This document shows, piece by piece, positions 23,108 through 35,479 of a DNA stretch of 64,000 nucleotides. Each line of letters opens with the position of its first letter. The first letter of the stretch is position 1. This stretch comes from Nymphaea colorata (Eukaryota; Streptophyta; Magnoliopsida; Nymphaeales; Nymphaeaceae). The position numbers were made by a program, and so were the translations under genes. The notes beneath the pieces are model-generated. The model was given only the letters and a program-made list of their open reading frames with translations, was not told the origin of the DNA and ran no database searches. Where the stretch lies: contig NC_045139.1 of NCBI RefSeq assembly GCF_008831285.2, forward strand, positions 18,892,354 through 18,956,353, in the 5' to 3' direction.

Positions 23108-26100
23108 CTACTGTCTGCAATGATCAATCAGGACTCAAAGGTGAGGATTAAGACTATCACTATTGCTAATACCAGAGATAGACAAATAGACAGAGAGAGA
23201 GAGGATGAGAGATAGAGAGAGGGAGAGAGAGATTCAGTTGGGTAGTCCTATACTTATTGGAACACTTGAGTGGCATACCCATGTGACATGTGAAGCACAA
23301 TCTTCAAATAGAATGAGATTGGGACATACCAGCTCTTTCCCATACTCCAAGTAAGAAATACTCTTTCCTTTACCCGAGAGTACCTGAGAAAGAAAGCCCA
23401 AATTGTGAATTCACTTTATATATGAAATCAAAATAAATTTTGTTATGTGAACAAATCCAGGTATGTGAAAAAGTACATTTTGATGAAGCTCCTCCAAACG
23501 AATCCGCTCGTCAGCAGCATGCTGAAAAGCAAAATTATTATTAGCTAAAAGTTCCACATATATGCATGACTGGAAGATCAAATATAAACTGAATTCCTCA
23601 CATATCCATTAGAGGTATTACATTTATGGCATATCAAAGAAACTTCTTTTCTTCAGCAGGACATCATACAAAAGCATGCAGCTACCATGAAAATCAATGG
23701 CCTAAATTGCCACAAACATTTTATCCTCAAAAGTCATATTTTTTAACAAGTCAAAAGCAGCTAGGAATATAGTTTTGGGGACGTCGGCCAGGTTTTCCTT
23801 GAGTATTAAGCAGAAAGTTTGCTTTCGTCACAAAACTCATAAATTCAAAAAATTGAGAAGTATACAAAGAGTAGTAGAAAAAGAAAACTAAAAAGCTTCT
23901 TACAAAAGCATCAACAAAATTTAAATGATAAAAGAAACATAAACATGTTTAAAATATATTACAAAATGGTTTCCAAAAAAATCACAACTATGGTCATGAT
24001 ATTCTATGTCATATGGGTGCAAATGCAGCAAAAATTGTGTAAATGCATACATACATACATCCATAAATTGTAAAATAACTTTTTTCATAAAAAAACAAAA
24101 AAGAGAAGGTTTAAAAGTGAAAAAGAAAAGAACCCTAATATCTATGTAGAACATCTCTTATTGTCTCTTTCTCTTTCTCTCTCTCTCTCTCTCTCTCTTC
24201 TCCTCCCTCCCACCCCCACACCCCTTTTCTTCCCAAAAATTGCTGTGGATGCTATTACCCTCCCCTTCAGCAATTTCTCATTTTCTCATCCTCCTTGTTC
24301 TTCTTCTTCCACTTCCATCCTTTCTCCCTTCCTTCCTTCCTACCTTTCCTCCCCTGGCCTCATCCTTCTCGTTCTTCTACTTCTACTTCCCTCCTTTCTC
24401 CCTTCCTTCCTTCCTACCTTTCCTCCTCCGACCTCATCCTTCTTGTTCTTCTTCTTCCTACCTTTCCTCTCCCAGCCCCACAACCCTCACCCCCATTACT
24501 CACTTCTCATCCTCCTCGTTCTTCTTCTTCTACTTCCCTCCTTTCCCCCTTCCTTCCTTCCTTTCCCCTTCCTTCCTTCCTTTCCTCCATCAGCCCACTC
24601 CACCCCCCCCCCTCCTCCTCCTTCCTCCATTTCTCACTTCTCATCTTTCTCGTTCATCTTCTTCTACTTCCCTGCTTTCCCCCTTCCTTCCTTCCTTTCC
24701 TTTCCTCCACCAGCCCACCCCACCCTTCTCCTCCCCCTCCTTCCAGTGCTGCCGCACCCAAGGAGCACTTTCACCTGCATCAGTAAGGATGCAGCAGGCT
24801 AAATGGTACATCATAGGTCATTATTGGCAATCAACAAATGATTATATCCAGAGAGATGTCACACCAAGCCAAGCAACACGTTATGTTGTTGTAAGAAGGC
24901 AAACGTAATAGAGCTTGAAGCCCAAAATAGCTACAATGCCATTCCAAACTTGCATTGTGGTCCTTCCTGGAATCCGCAGAAACTCCCACTCATGACTCCT
25001 TAGATGTTCATACTTCATATACATCTCACAATAGAACTTTTGGTGCCACCTGGTTGAAAGATGATCTTCTGCCTAATCATGGCTTAATATCTTGTTTCTC
25101 TTCTAGTCCACATCTATCATCCATGTGCCATGTAATTTTTCCAAAACCTATTTCTCAATATCAGACTCAAATTGATAGCCATTACAAAATGATTATCACT
25201 AGCTTAAGTTGGGAAATCCGTCATTTTTCAATCTTTCTCATATATAACAAATTTATGCATGCATCTTAATGGATTAAATTAGTTTTGCACACTTCAGAAG
25301 AAAAGGATCACCACAAATAGACAGGAGTGATGTCCACTACTACAATCGACTATGTTGAAAGAGCAAGGATAAGAAACCTGGTCAACAACAGCAAGAACTC
25401 CACCAGCGGTAATTGGGATAAATTTTCTATCAAGCTGTTGGAGGACTTTTGCAGCTTCAAGATAATCCTTACTGATAGATTCAGGCACCAAGCAGCTACC
25501 GGAAAGGTACAGCAATCCAGATGATATATTAAGTACACCATCCAAGCAGTCAGATGATGCACTGTGCTTATTTTCGATCTACAGGAAAGAAAAAATTGTT
25601 AGACCACAAAAGGATTTCATTTAGCTTTTTCAATAATTGGGTTTGTTGGTCACGGACTAACCATCATAACATCATTGACAAGATCCTCTTCGGACTCAGG
25701 CTCCCCATTCCTCCACTTAGTGGGAAGAGTTCCTGCATTGGTGCAGAAACAACTTTCATAGAGCCTAAGCTTCATGCTTATGCACGGAACTTCCACAGAC
25801 AAGTTAGCAACCATTACCTTCAATGGCTTCAGTAAAAGAACAATTCCCAAGATACAATTTGCGTTTATTCATGTTTGTGTAGTGTTGCTCATCAGTGCAT
25901 TTTCTGAATAGAAGATCAGATGAGACTCTATAACCAGTAACCTCAATAAATGGAAGCCACAAACTTTTACCTGATATATGGATGGCCGGTGCTTAAAGTA
26001 ACCTGCTTGACCACCTCTGGAGGAAAGTATTTCTGCTCCAAGCATTTCCTTCTGCAACATGCTGCCAGAAAACCCAACCACATTCTCCTTATGAACAATT

Positions 26101-29100
26101 GTTAAAAAGAAAATGTATAAATGTACCTGCAAACATAAAATTCATGCATGATTGTGACGTTAAGGTCTTGACCTGCAGTTGCTGCTGGAGGACTGGTCAA
26201 GACAGAGAACTTCCGCTTGCCAGGATAATGTGGTGGAGCTGAGCAACTTCTCTTTGTCCTCAGTTTAGAAACATAATGGGTACACTCATTATCCATATGC
26301 TCAAGTTCGTAATACTGAGACATTGGTTCTTTTTGTTTGTGTTCAGCATGAGCGGAGCTATATCTATCACCCTTATCCTCACCATTATGGTTTAGTGTCC
26401 TATCCCTTGTCTTGTTAACAGAGTAATACTTTTCAGAAGAAGCATTCTTGCCAGAAATCAATGCACTTCCCCTGAAACTTTCAATGTTGGGCCCAACATC
26501 AAACCAGCTCCAAAACTCTAAATCTGCACTTTTACTACTTGAGTTGGGTAACCAATCTTCATTGAAACTATTTTCCGCTAGTTTGTGAGTGCCAATTGTG
26601 CCAATTGCATGTTTTGTTTCATTAAAACTCCTACACATGAAAGATCTATGCCCATATTCATCATGTAGATGGTAATTTTTTGTGTTCAATTCCACATTAT
26701 CAGAACATAAAGAACTATGATAATGTTTCACTTCAATAGTCTCATACAAGCCGTCTAAATCATTGACATGCTGAGATGATGCATCAGGCGATTCCAGGCT
26801 ATAAGTTTGTTTTCTGGAGTGTCTTTCTCTGCGTGGATAAGAAAAATCATCTCGAAACATTCTCAAACTTTTAGTTGTCTGATCATCCTTTGTCATGTTG
26901 AATGATAGCAGATGAGATGAGTTCTGCCCTTGCAATTTTTTGTTCCCAAAGAAATCAAGATTTCCAACACAAGACTCAAGATGTGCATAATCATTTACTT
27001 CAGAAAATGAAGGCCATTCCATTTCAGTTCTGGAACCATCAAACTGTCCCTCAAATTTCCTGTGACTTGAAGACGTCCGTGATTTGTTTGGCATATCCTC
27101 GAGACATGTGGAGGCTGCTGGAATAGCTCGTTTCAGTCTCTTGTTCTGGTTTGATTGCAAGGCGAATTTTCCGTTCACTTTTTCATAATCAGATTGCTCA
27201 TGTCTTGATGCCTTACGTCTTCGTCTCATACTATCACTATCTGAATCAACATGTGATGAACATTCTGTCCATTTTAATCTTGATATATGGTGTTTCTCAA
27301 TGCTCTCATCTGCCCATTCCAGAGGAGATTCCATCATCAATGACGCATTAGAACTCTCACATGACAAGATAATATCATTTTGCCATATATTTTGAATTTG
27401 CAATCCATGATCTGCATCACCAGCACCATACCCTCCAGAAATCATATTTTTAGATGTGTGAGAACTTGTGCCTGTAATCACTTTCTGTCCTGGAGGATTC
27501 ATCAAAACTCTCTCATGGAATGATGGACTTAATATAGATGTGGACACGAAGTCATTGAGAGGGCTAAGATAAGACTCTGGTTCATTATGGTGGTAAACCT
27601 TGTACCTTTTTGCCATGGCAGTGGGGTTCTCTGATGCCTCTGCAATTCACCCATATCATACAAGCTTGAAAAAATTTCTAGACCACATAATCGATAATAT
27701 TTGTTATCTATTTGCTTTGTGCACACGCATGCATACAAGCTCCCAAGGTTTGTGTAGATAATATGTATCAGGACACAAAAAATCAAGACACTACAGAAAA
27801 AAAAAGATCGTACCTTCTGAGGTGTTCATAACACCATTATTTTCCTCCAAGTTTGCCTTGCTAAGAGATGTGTCATCCTTATGAACAGAGGATTCTCCTG
27901 ATAGATGCAAACAAAATGTCGAAGAAGTATCACTAAACATTTGTATATTCGTTGTTGAGTTCCCCATATGTTGAAATATTTCCAAACCTTGTAGAAGATG
28001 TTCCGTCGATTGCCCCCAAAAGTGCCTCAAAGCAGCCTCAGTAAAGGATCGAATAGAAGCCCAGTCCTGAAAGCAACAATTACTTGAAAACAGTCAATAA
28101 TGAAAAATGCACATTCAGCAATAAAATATAAAATAGTCCAACCAAAAAATTGACACCTGGTAACCATGCATTCAAACAATAAACATAAAAAACAAACAGC
28201 TCTGTCAATTACACCACAAAACTAATCTTCCATAATATAGAACAGAAAAGCCGAAGTACACTCCATGATTACCAAGTCTACCTAAGAACTGCATAACACA
28301 TGGTGAGGGCAATAATGACTAGCTTGTTGAAACCATAGGAACGTCTGTGTCTGCTGCCATGTTCCTCTTTTATTCTTTCCTGCAGTCCTTTCCTAAACCA
28401 TGAGCAGAAACGATTTTGGGGATTAAGAAACAAAATTATTTCCGGTATTGCTCCTCATTGTTTGGGAACTAATTGACAAAACCTGGATGAAAACATAAGG
28501 GGGAAAAAATAATATTATTCATGCATCCAATCTCGCTTTGCTTTGCTCTTGTAGGCAGAGTGTACACTCTACGCTCGTAGTGTAGTCTACTCGCAAGCCA
28601 ACGTCATGTCACGAGCAAATTTCAAAGTCAAGGTCCACGTACATGTTATTCAAAGTTGCGAAAGGTATTAGATAGTTAATCCTATTTCCTGAAATAAATA
28701 GAAGAATTCATATTCAAATATGAAATGGTAACACTATCGATTGGGCTTTTGAACTATCCCACATGAATACTCCCTTTTAAACTCCTGTACCATCCCTTGT
28801 ATAGAAATTATATAGCAAACTTAATAAAAGTAGTCCTGTCTCAAATCCTCATCCACTTGGCTTAAAATATGCAAGCTTAACTGTTCACAGCATGACGTTC
28901 TCATTTTTACTTAAGAACGCATTTAACTTTGTGAAAACAAATTGGACAAATTTACAAAGAAATGCATTGATAGCCATGTGGTCAGCGCGTATAAATAGAT
29001 GGCTGATATGTTCAAGGATCCAGCATAGAACAAATAAAATCTCCTCCAGAAATACAAAACTCACCTTAAATTTCAAAACTGCCTTTGACGATTCATAAGA

Positions 29101-32100
29101 AATCATGTAGCACGATATTGGGCAACATAGATTTAGAACATATGCTGGATATGTTTGTTGAAAGGGAAAGGGTTGCTTCGTTCTATTTCCGCATCTAAAT
29201 TTATTTTTCCAATTTAACTGGAAATAAGCTGTCAGGTTATTGAGAAGATGATGAATCAGACCCTTGCTGACAAACCGTGTATTGATGTCTTCCTCAAGTA
29301 AAGGATAGGCCAGATGAGTAGAATCAATGACACCATCAACTAGACAGAGAAAGACAATGGATACAGAAAAATTGGAAAGCCTGCAAAAAAGCTGTCACTA
29401 GCTTAGCAAGGAAACCTGCCAGGGTTTAGAAGGAAAACTAAAAACTTTTTCACCATTTGCAAAAAAACTTTTTCACCATTTGCAAAAGCATTTTGCAATT
29501 AGGATTTACCTTTGTTGAGAAACCAAGATTCGGACTGGAAAGATACCCCAGAAGCTTCAATTCCCCTTTGGAGAAATCAACCATGTTTAAAGTAGAAGAA
29601 ACATCTGAACCAAAGTATGCAGTGACTAGTGGTAGGGGCGATCGAGAAGGGTGAATTGACAGTAACTCATTCTCACTGCAACATATTGATAGAAAAATTA
29701 TAAAATGTTCACCATACCATGTAACGCATAAGCAAAAGTTACCTGCCAATGTCAACCACTTTAAAGGCAACCCATGGCTGAACAAGTGCGACATGAAGCA
29801 CACATCTCTTGATCAAGTTGAGAACCTTCTTAGATCTTCCATGTAAGATCCACATGTGAAACAGTACAAGTTGTGACTTGTTAAAACTATAATACAATAA
29901 GCAGTGTACAACACAATACAGTATTTTGCACAACCATATGCTTAACCAAATGAGCAGAAGCCCAAATAGCAACCCAGAACTGTAAGACTCATGGATACCT
30001 GGTCAACAAGTATTTCCTTCGAACTGGTTGCTTGCGATATATCTCATGACATATAACTACATAATGACAGCAGTTGTCAATGAGGATACCAGAAATAACA
30101 CACAAAATCTAAAACACAAAAATTCTATGGTTACACATGGTGATTACTTTACCTACTACATTGCTTCCTAGAGTCCTCAATTCATATGTTCATGTTTGTG
30201 CCTGGGAGGGAAACCATATAGATATCATCTTATAGATCTCTATATGAATTTCACTGCATTTAGTTGACACGTCACCTAAAGTGTCATGCATCTCTTAACA
30301 CATGCAACATGACTGCCACAGCAGTTTGGAAAACATTGGGTTTGGGGCTGTGCAAAATGCATATATCATGGAAAAAACATTTACACTTGAGGGTCTATCA
30401 AGTATGATTTCAACCCAAATCACTACGTCTTCACAAAGCATCTCCAGGGCCCATATGACCAGTGGTAGGCCTGGCAAGGTATTAACCATAATAGGAACAA
30501 CATAGATGAAGTTCACCTGTTTCGACTTATCAAAACGCTCCATGATAGTCTATACCTTTCTATGGTCCTGGCTAGCTTAAATTTCAATACAATCCATCTG
30601 CACCTTACAAATCATTTTTATAAGGGGGAACATGATGAGACTGCCTAAGCTTAAATCATCGTAGATATTTTATTTCATCTAGCATAAAGAAACATTCACG
30701 ATCTAGGTGCGTTCACATTTGCTTTCCATTTGTAAAAGGCACAGATTTGACGGATGAACCATTGTTTACAAATATTGTTTTCGGGTATAAAAAGGCAAGG
30801 TTTTGTCGGGTATAATACAACAAAGTTGTTTTTCTCAAGAAAATCTCGGCAAATTTTAAAAAAGTTAAAAAACTAAAAAAAAAATGTGAAAATAAAAATT
30901 TGGTAATTAAAAATATAAAAAACGTGAAAAAAAACAATAAATGAAAATAAAAATAGAAAAAATGTGAATAAAACGTAAAAAAAAAAGTGTTTTTTTTCGT
31001 ATTTTTTTCATTTTGGCATTTTTTTCAAAAAAACATGTTTTTTCCCAGTTTTTTCGGTGAGACTTGTTTTTAACATTTTTTCTCATGTTTTTTTTCGAAT
31101 AAAACTTGTTTGTTGTGACAATGGGATGAAGACATGCCAAGAACCAAATACAAAAAATTAGAAACAGTTACTTATCTCAGGCCACTGATATGGAGACACA
31201 AAACCAAACCACAACCAGCAAGTGTGCCTTCTCAAGTAAATATGGCACATGAGAGAGAGGAAGAGGAGAAAGTAAAAGTGCCAAAACAATCAGAATATGA
31301 CATGGAAAAATACCCTCCTCAAGCCACATGCATTCACTTGTGAATTGCACTCAATAGCTGACACATACAAAGAACAGAAACCGCAAACAATTGTTTTCTA
31401 CAACTCAACAGAACCATATTTGCTGAATACCATATATAATGGTTGACCATTAGTCCATCAAAGACTAATCCACACCCTTAAATGCACATAAAATTAACTC
31501 AAGATTATGATAGAAGTGAACATCATAATTTAGAAGCAATTTTGTGATACATGTGCATCGCATTCATACTGGCCAGATCTAAAATAAGATGTGAACCTTG
31601 ATATAGCATAAAATATTACAAAAAACATAAATTTTCTTTGGAAATACTTTTTAAATCTAAAAGAATGGGGGGGGGGGGATCTAAGAAATCATATTTCTTA
31701 AAAATGACGTTGACTACAAACTAAGGCTACAATTTCGCATGCAAATGACAACGAACTGAATAAAACATAAAAATGTGCAACAACCAAAGGCATGTAAAGC
31801 ATGTGCTAGGAGGAACCTGCAGACTTCCACCATAAACAGTCAATTTATCAACTTAAACTGTTGGCGCGACCTATTGAACACAAAATAAATAAACTTTTGC
31901 ATCTATGACTTCTTGAACAACTTTGATTTTCATTTTTTCCTTTTTTTAACTTTAGGGGTTGGAAAGGCTCCTAGACAAGAAAACCACCAAAGCCTTATCC
32001 TTTGTGCATCTAATCAACCACAACTTTTTGTCCTGTAATGTGTCAAGATTATCTGTCATGACAGTCAGTGTTAGCTGCAAGGGAATGCATACAATTTAAA

Positions 32101-35100
32101 ACCTAAGAGAAAAAGCACTTTCTGGGTGTTTTGAAGGTTTAACATTGATGCAGTACATGTTACACCATATACAGGACTGCATTTGCAAATAATACTAAGT
32201 AGAGACAGTTACACTCCGGAAATAGTCACAGGCTGTATCATTGGTTCCTCTATAGAAGCAATGAGTATATTATGATAAGGAACCACACATACAACATTGC
32301 AAGAAATTACAACTGACAACACCAATGGCCTACCTGTAGTACCAACTTCTTGCCTATTGTCATCAATTTCAAGATAGACGCTTTTACCATCCTGATTCAC
32401 AAACACAAGAACTAATCAACAAATTTAAAATTTCAAAAAAACTTAAAAATACTGTCAACTAGCAGACCTTAATGACTTTACGGTATCCATTAGGCATTCC
32501 ACAAACTTTTGTACTAACTTCTAGCAAGGAGATGTCAGAAAGTGAACTCAGTGTTTCTCCTCTAAAGCCCAAGGTTTCAACCCCAGCATTAGTATCATCC
32601 AAGTGATAGAGCTTAGATGTTGCTGCAGCAGACAAAACAACGATTTCACAATCCAAGAAAACTCACAAGGAACTATCCATAAAAATATGACAGTGAATAG
32701 GATAAGGAAAGACTAACTATCAAACGAACAACAAACATGAAACAAGGCAGTGAGATCATATAATGAAAGTGAGAACACAAAATAATGCTTTCAATTCAAA
32801 CATTACATGCACTACCAAACCCACAAAAATTTATGATTTATAGGAGAAGCACTTAACACAAGATAGTAGTAAGAACTGGCTTCAGCAGGCAAAAATGCAG
32901 AAGTCACAGGTCAAAGTAAATGAGAGCTATAGTCCTGCTCCTAGATTAGGAAGGAAGCATAGAAGCTCAAAGAAAAAATAGGAAAGACAACAAACACGAG
33001 CAGCTGTGTTGAGGCATGCACCACAGTAGTTACCTTCCACACCTCACCCTACCCCATATTCTTTCTTTTCCCTTGTGCTTCACTTGTGTGCCAAATAATG
33101 ATGTCTAACCAGTCTATACTCTATACTGAACAGTATGATAATTAATCAAGAAATGCAAAGTCAAAGTGGGATTTCCATTTGCTTTTGACTAAGCTAGTAA
33201 TGTGTATTTACAATCAAGCTCGTATCAGGACTTCACAGTTCATACATATTTCCTGATCTTGGGATCAAAAAATAGTTGCACAATCTGAAGACAAACAAAG
33301 AAGCAAGTGAAATTTTTGGTCAAGATGAACATTTAAATTTTAAACTCTACATAATCTGAGAAACTAACAAGATATTTACAACTGAATAACTGAAATATGC
33401 AACTGTATCTAATCCATTTTCTAGAATGATTTCATAAAGAAAATATATATAGAACATTCTCAAGACTGATTGTAGTTCTTATAGCTACACTCAGGATAGG
33501 TGTGTCACTACTGGAGGAAGAAAACTGCTAAAAACAGTTTTACGAATTGACAATTTGCAGTTTTGTGAGTTTAAATTGAAAGGTTGAAATGAGTAGGTTT
33601 GAACTTAAAAAGTATCCATCTGTTTGGTTGAACGAACCACCTCTCGAATGCTTTAGAAAGTTCAGTCAATCGAATGCTGCTAACAGTTAACATACAAAAC
33701 TAAGAATAATACATAAATAGGTCTATACTAGTGGTGTGCATGTATTAAAGTAACACAGACATATGAATGTATATATCCATTCCTTGATACAGGATTTATT
33801 AGGCAAAGAACCAAAAGGAATCAGTCAAGTCATTTTACTTCAGAAAGCAGCTCTTTGTGTTTCCATATGTACCCAAAAAGGAGAATCTAAAAAGGAATTC
33901 TACAAAGATCAAGGTACCGTTTCGTTCACCAAGGAGCAGTAAATCATTCCTTGAGATTCCATGTCCTACAAGAACATAACAAAAAGCCATTTAAGATGCA
34001 GGTACTTCAGATGACTAACTGAAGGATCACCAAGGAAGGATATGGAGGAGGGCATAATTAATGCTATCTACAATAAAGCCAGCTCTTCCCATTTGCCACG
34101 TCACCAGTGAACTGTTATTTTGTGACTCACCATTATCATCCACTTTTACATAGCATGAAGCAAGATCTAGAGAAACATCTACCTGCATGCAATACCATTT
34201 GCAACACTCAAAAATCCACCGGATAATTTGAATTTTGAAATAATGCATATTAGTATGTTGCAGTTTTCAAAAACACCAAATTTCTAAGTATATGAACTAT
34301 ATAAGCTCAAGATTTATAATTGTAAATATCATAAATGTTACTTTCCTTTGGAATTACATGTCACTATTGGAAACTGGATGGAGGCTCCTCATCCAATAAA
34401 GAAGTATCTTGCCATAACTTACCCAAGAAATTTGCAGGAGAATCTCTTTGCTAAGAGACAGGAGAACTAACTTCCATTCCTCAACTTGACCTAAATTTAA
34501 ATTATATAGGAATGATACTAGGGATGACACAGAGGGCTTAAGCCTAGTAGGGCATTAAGTTACATGGAAGTCACATCATGAAAGGAAGAAGAAAATATGG
34601 TAAAGTTGACAGAGAAACTGGGAATTGAGGTACATTTACCACAAGAACTATTCCTTGCAACAATCACCCATGTATATTGACAACAACCCAGTGCTTCCAA
34701 GCACTCCACATTGTTCCATGAACATTCACAAACATATGACATTTCTAATAAAGAAAAGTTAGAAAACGATAATTCTTCTCTCTTGAGTTCTCAGCAAGTA
34801 TATTTTATGTGGCCCAATATCTTAATGCATCTTGTTGCATTTTCATTTTTTTTTTTTCTCCATTATCCTTGTGATGCACCAAGGTATTAAAATCTGCAAG
34901 CTTCTTGAACTATCAAGTTAGATATTATCAGACTATGGCTGCGACCTTGTTCTAATATTAAGGATACTTGAAATTGTGGAAATTAGCACTGCCCACTTTT
35001 TAAGTAAAAAACCTAGTAGTAATAAAAGTGAATGAGGGCCTTCTCCTCCTGAGTCACAAGCTGAGAGTTTGAATGGTCAAAGCTCTCAAGTCTCAACCTC

Positions 35101-35471
35101 AAACCCATTATAGAGCCGGTAGGTATTGCCATAGGGCCTTATCCAGTCCTGAAAGCAGGAAGCATGCAAGCATAGAGAAGGCCATCTGAATCTTTGTCGG
35201 AGCATAAATATACTCCAATACAGGCTCCAATTCCCATCCATTGGAAACACTAAGTACACTCATCATATGGATAACCAATGCCCATATAAAAAGAAAAGAA
35301 AAAAAAAACCTTGATGCAAAAAAGCTAAAAGAAATTAACCGCCACCTTGGTAGATCCTGCATCAATGCTATTATAGATCAATTCCTCCACAATTCTTGTC
35401 AAATCAAACAGATACACGCCTGATTGTAACGAACTATATACAGACCTTGGCAACTGCTCGATACGCCCCAT
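18854..35471 (-). CDS. MLH3: DNA mismatch repair protein MLH3 (MutL-gamma subunit)
   Basis: Coding exons: 35346-35471, 34131-34182, 33918-33965, 32468-32622, 32334-32391, 29999-30056, 29743-29835, 29510-29675, 29065-29292, 27814-28066, 26173-27639, 25662-25732, 25378-25578, 23477-23521, 23330-23383, 22585-22691, 22285-22333, 20492-20551, 19402-19474, 19131-19216, 18854-19033. All phases agree and give 1209 aa (Arabidopsis MLH3 is about 1170). The GHKL ATPase has EELIYNSIDAGSTK, VDDNGHGIS and LGFRGETLSSLSDISLLE. The C-terminal endonuclease motifs are complete: VDQHAADERIRLEEL, KACRGAIMFGDTLLPSECS and CFQCAHGRPTTVPLV. MLH3 pairs with MLH1 to resolve meiotic crossover intermediates in the nucleus. 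The large divergent middle exon (26173-27639) is normal for the family. The join from 26173 uses a weak donor (GTCAAG); it was preferred because it is the only one that keeps phase. The exon at 29999-30056 is unusual (see findings). Confidence 0.93.
19085..19127. repeat. (GA)n microsatellite at an MLH3 exon edge
   Basis: About 20 GA units. On the coding strand it is (TC)n starting 4 nt after the donor CAG|GTTCTC of the penultimate exon, in a 97-nt intron that separates it from the last exon. Confidence 0.9.
20552..22284 (-). other. MLH3 intron (1.73 kb) with G-run and simple repeats
   Basis: Contains (TG)n at 20730-20744, a GA tract at 21157-21174, an uninterrupted run of 23 G at 21228-21250 followed by another GA tract, and otherwise AT-rich DNA. 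No gene is recognised on either strand. Confidence 0.7.
21228..21250 (+). repeat. Poly-G run (23 G)
   Basis: Twenty-three consecutive G, preceded by GGGGC. It lies in an MLH3 intron, on the template strand, so the transcript carries poly-C. The length may be unstable or misassembled. Confidence 0.9.
22800..22915. repeat. 58-bp tandem duplication in MLH3 intron
   Basis: Copies 22800-22857 and 22858-22915, both beginning CCTTTAAGAACATGGATACA and ending CCAGGGAAGGATCCA, with scattered differences. Located in the intron upstream of the 22585-22691 exon. Confidence 0.9.
23074..23104. repeat. (CT)n microsatellite in MLH3 intron
   Basis: About 15 CT units. A second, interrupted GA tract follows at 23190-23231. 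Confidence 0.9.
24160..24765 (+). repeat. 600-bp homopyrimidine minisatellite in MLH3 intron
   Basis: Almost pure C/T on the + strand (purine-rich in the MLH3 transcript). It is built from imperfect units of about 70-130 bp containing GTTCTTCTTCTTCTACTTCC, then CCTTCCTTCCTTCC runs, usually ending ...TCTCAT. At least five units can be traced. The three overlapping open frames here (Pro/Ser/Leu/Phe-rich) are artefacts of the repeat. Such homopurine-homopyrimidine mirror-like DNA can form triplex structures. Confidence 0.85.
28067..29064 (-). other. MLH3 intron (1.0 kb)
   Basis: AT-rich intron between the exons at 29065-29292 and 27814-28066. No repeat or gene is recognised. Confidence 0.7.
30057..32333 (-). 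other. MLH3 intron (2.3 kb) with AT-rich repeat
   Basis: Lies between two ATPase-domain exons. Contains the AT-rich dispersed repeat at about 30720-31110 and a run of 10 G near 31669-31678. Nothing coding is recognised. Confidence 0.7.
30720..31110. repeat. AT-rich dispersed repeat, copy 1
   Basis: Contains TTGTTTTCGGGTATAAAAAG, ACAACAAAGTTGTTTTTCTC and GGCAAATTTTAAAA, followed by A-runs and T-runs. The reverse complement of 39470-39725 shows the same order (TCGTTTTCGGGTTTTAAA, TCAAAGTTGTTTAAGAAAAA, GCAAATTTTAAAAC). The two are therefore oppositely oriented copies of one family, probably a non-autonomous transposon. Confidence 0.6.
32623..33917 (-). other. MLH3 intron (1.3 kb)
   Basis: AT-rich intron. 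I see no gene and no clear element. Confidence 0.7.
34183..35345 (-). other. MLH3 first coding intron (1.16 kb)
   Basis: Donor ACCAAG|GTGGCG directly follows the ATPase motif DAGSTK; acceptor is TGCATGCAG|GTAGAT. No repeat of note except a T-run near 34845-34857. Confidence 0.7.
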
Positions 35472-35479
35472 TTCAACAA

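Noticed and set aside
24161-24908. Three overlapping Pro/Ser/Leu/Phe-rich frames
   Set aside because: Produced by the homopyrimidine repeat, where stop codons are rare in all three frames. It lies inside an MLH3 intron on the opposite strand.
25971-26061. Candidate extra MLH3 exon (SMLQKEMLGAEILSSRGGQ...)
   Set aside because: It has splice-like ends and an open frame, but including it breaks phase with the next exon at 25732. Joining 26173 directly to 25732 keeps frame. It could be an alternative exon.
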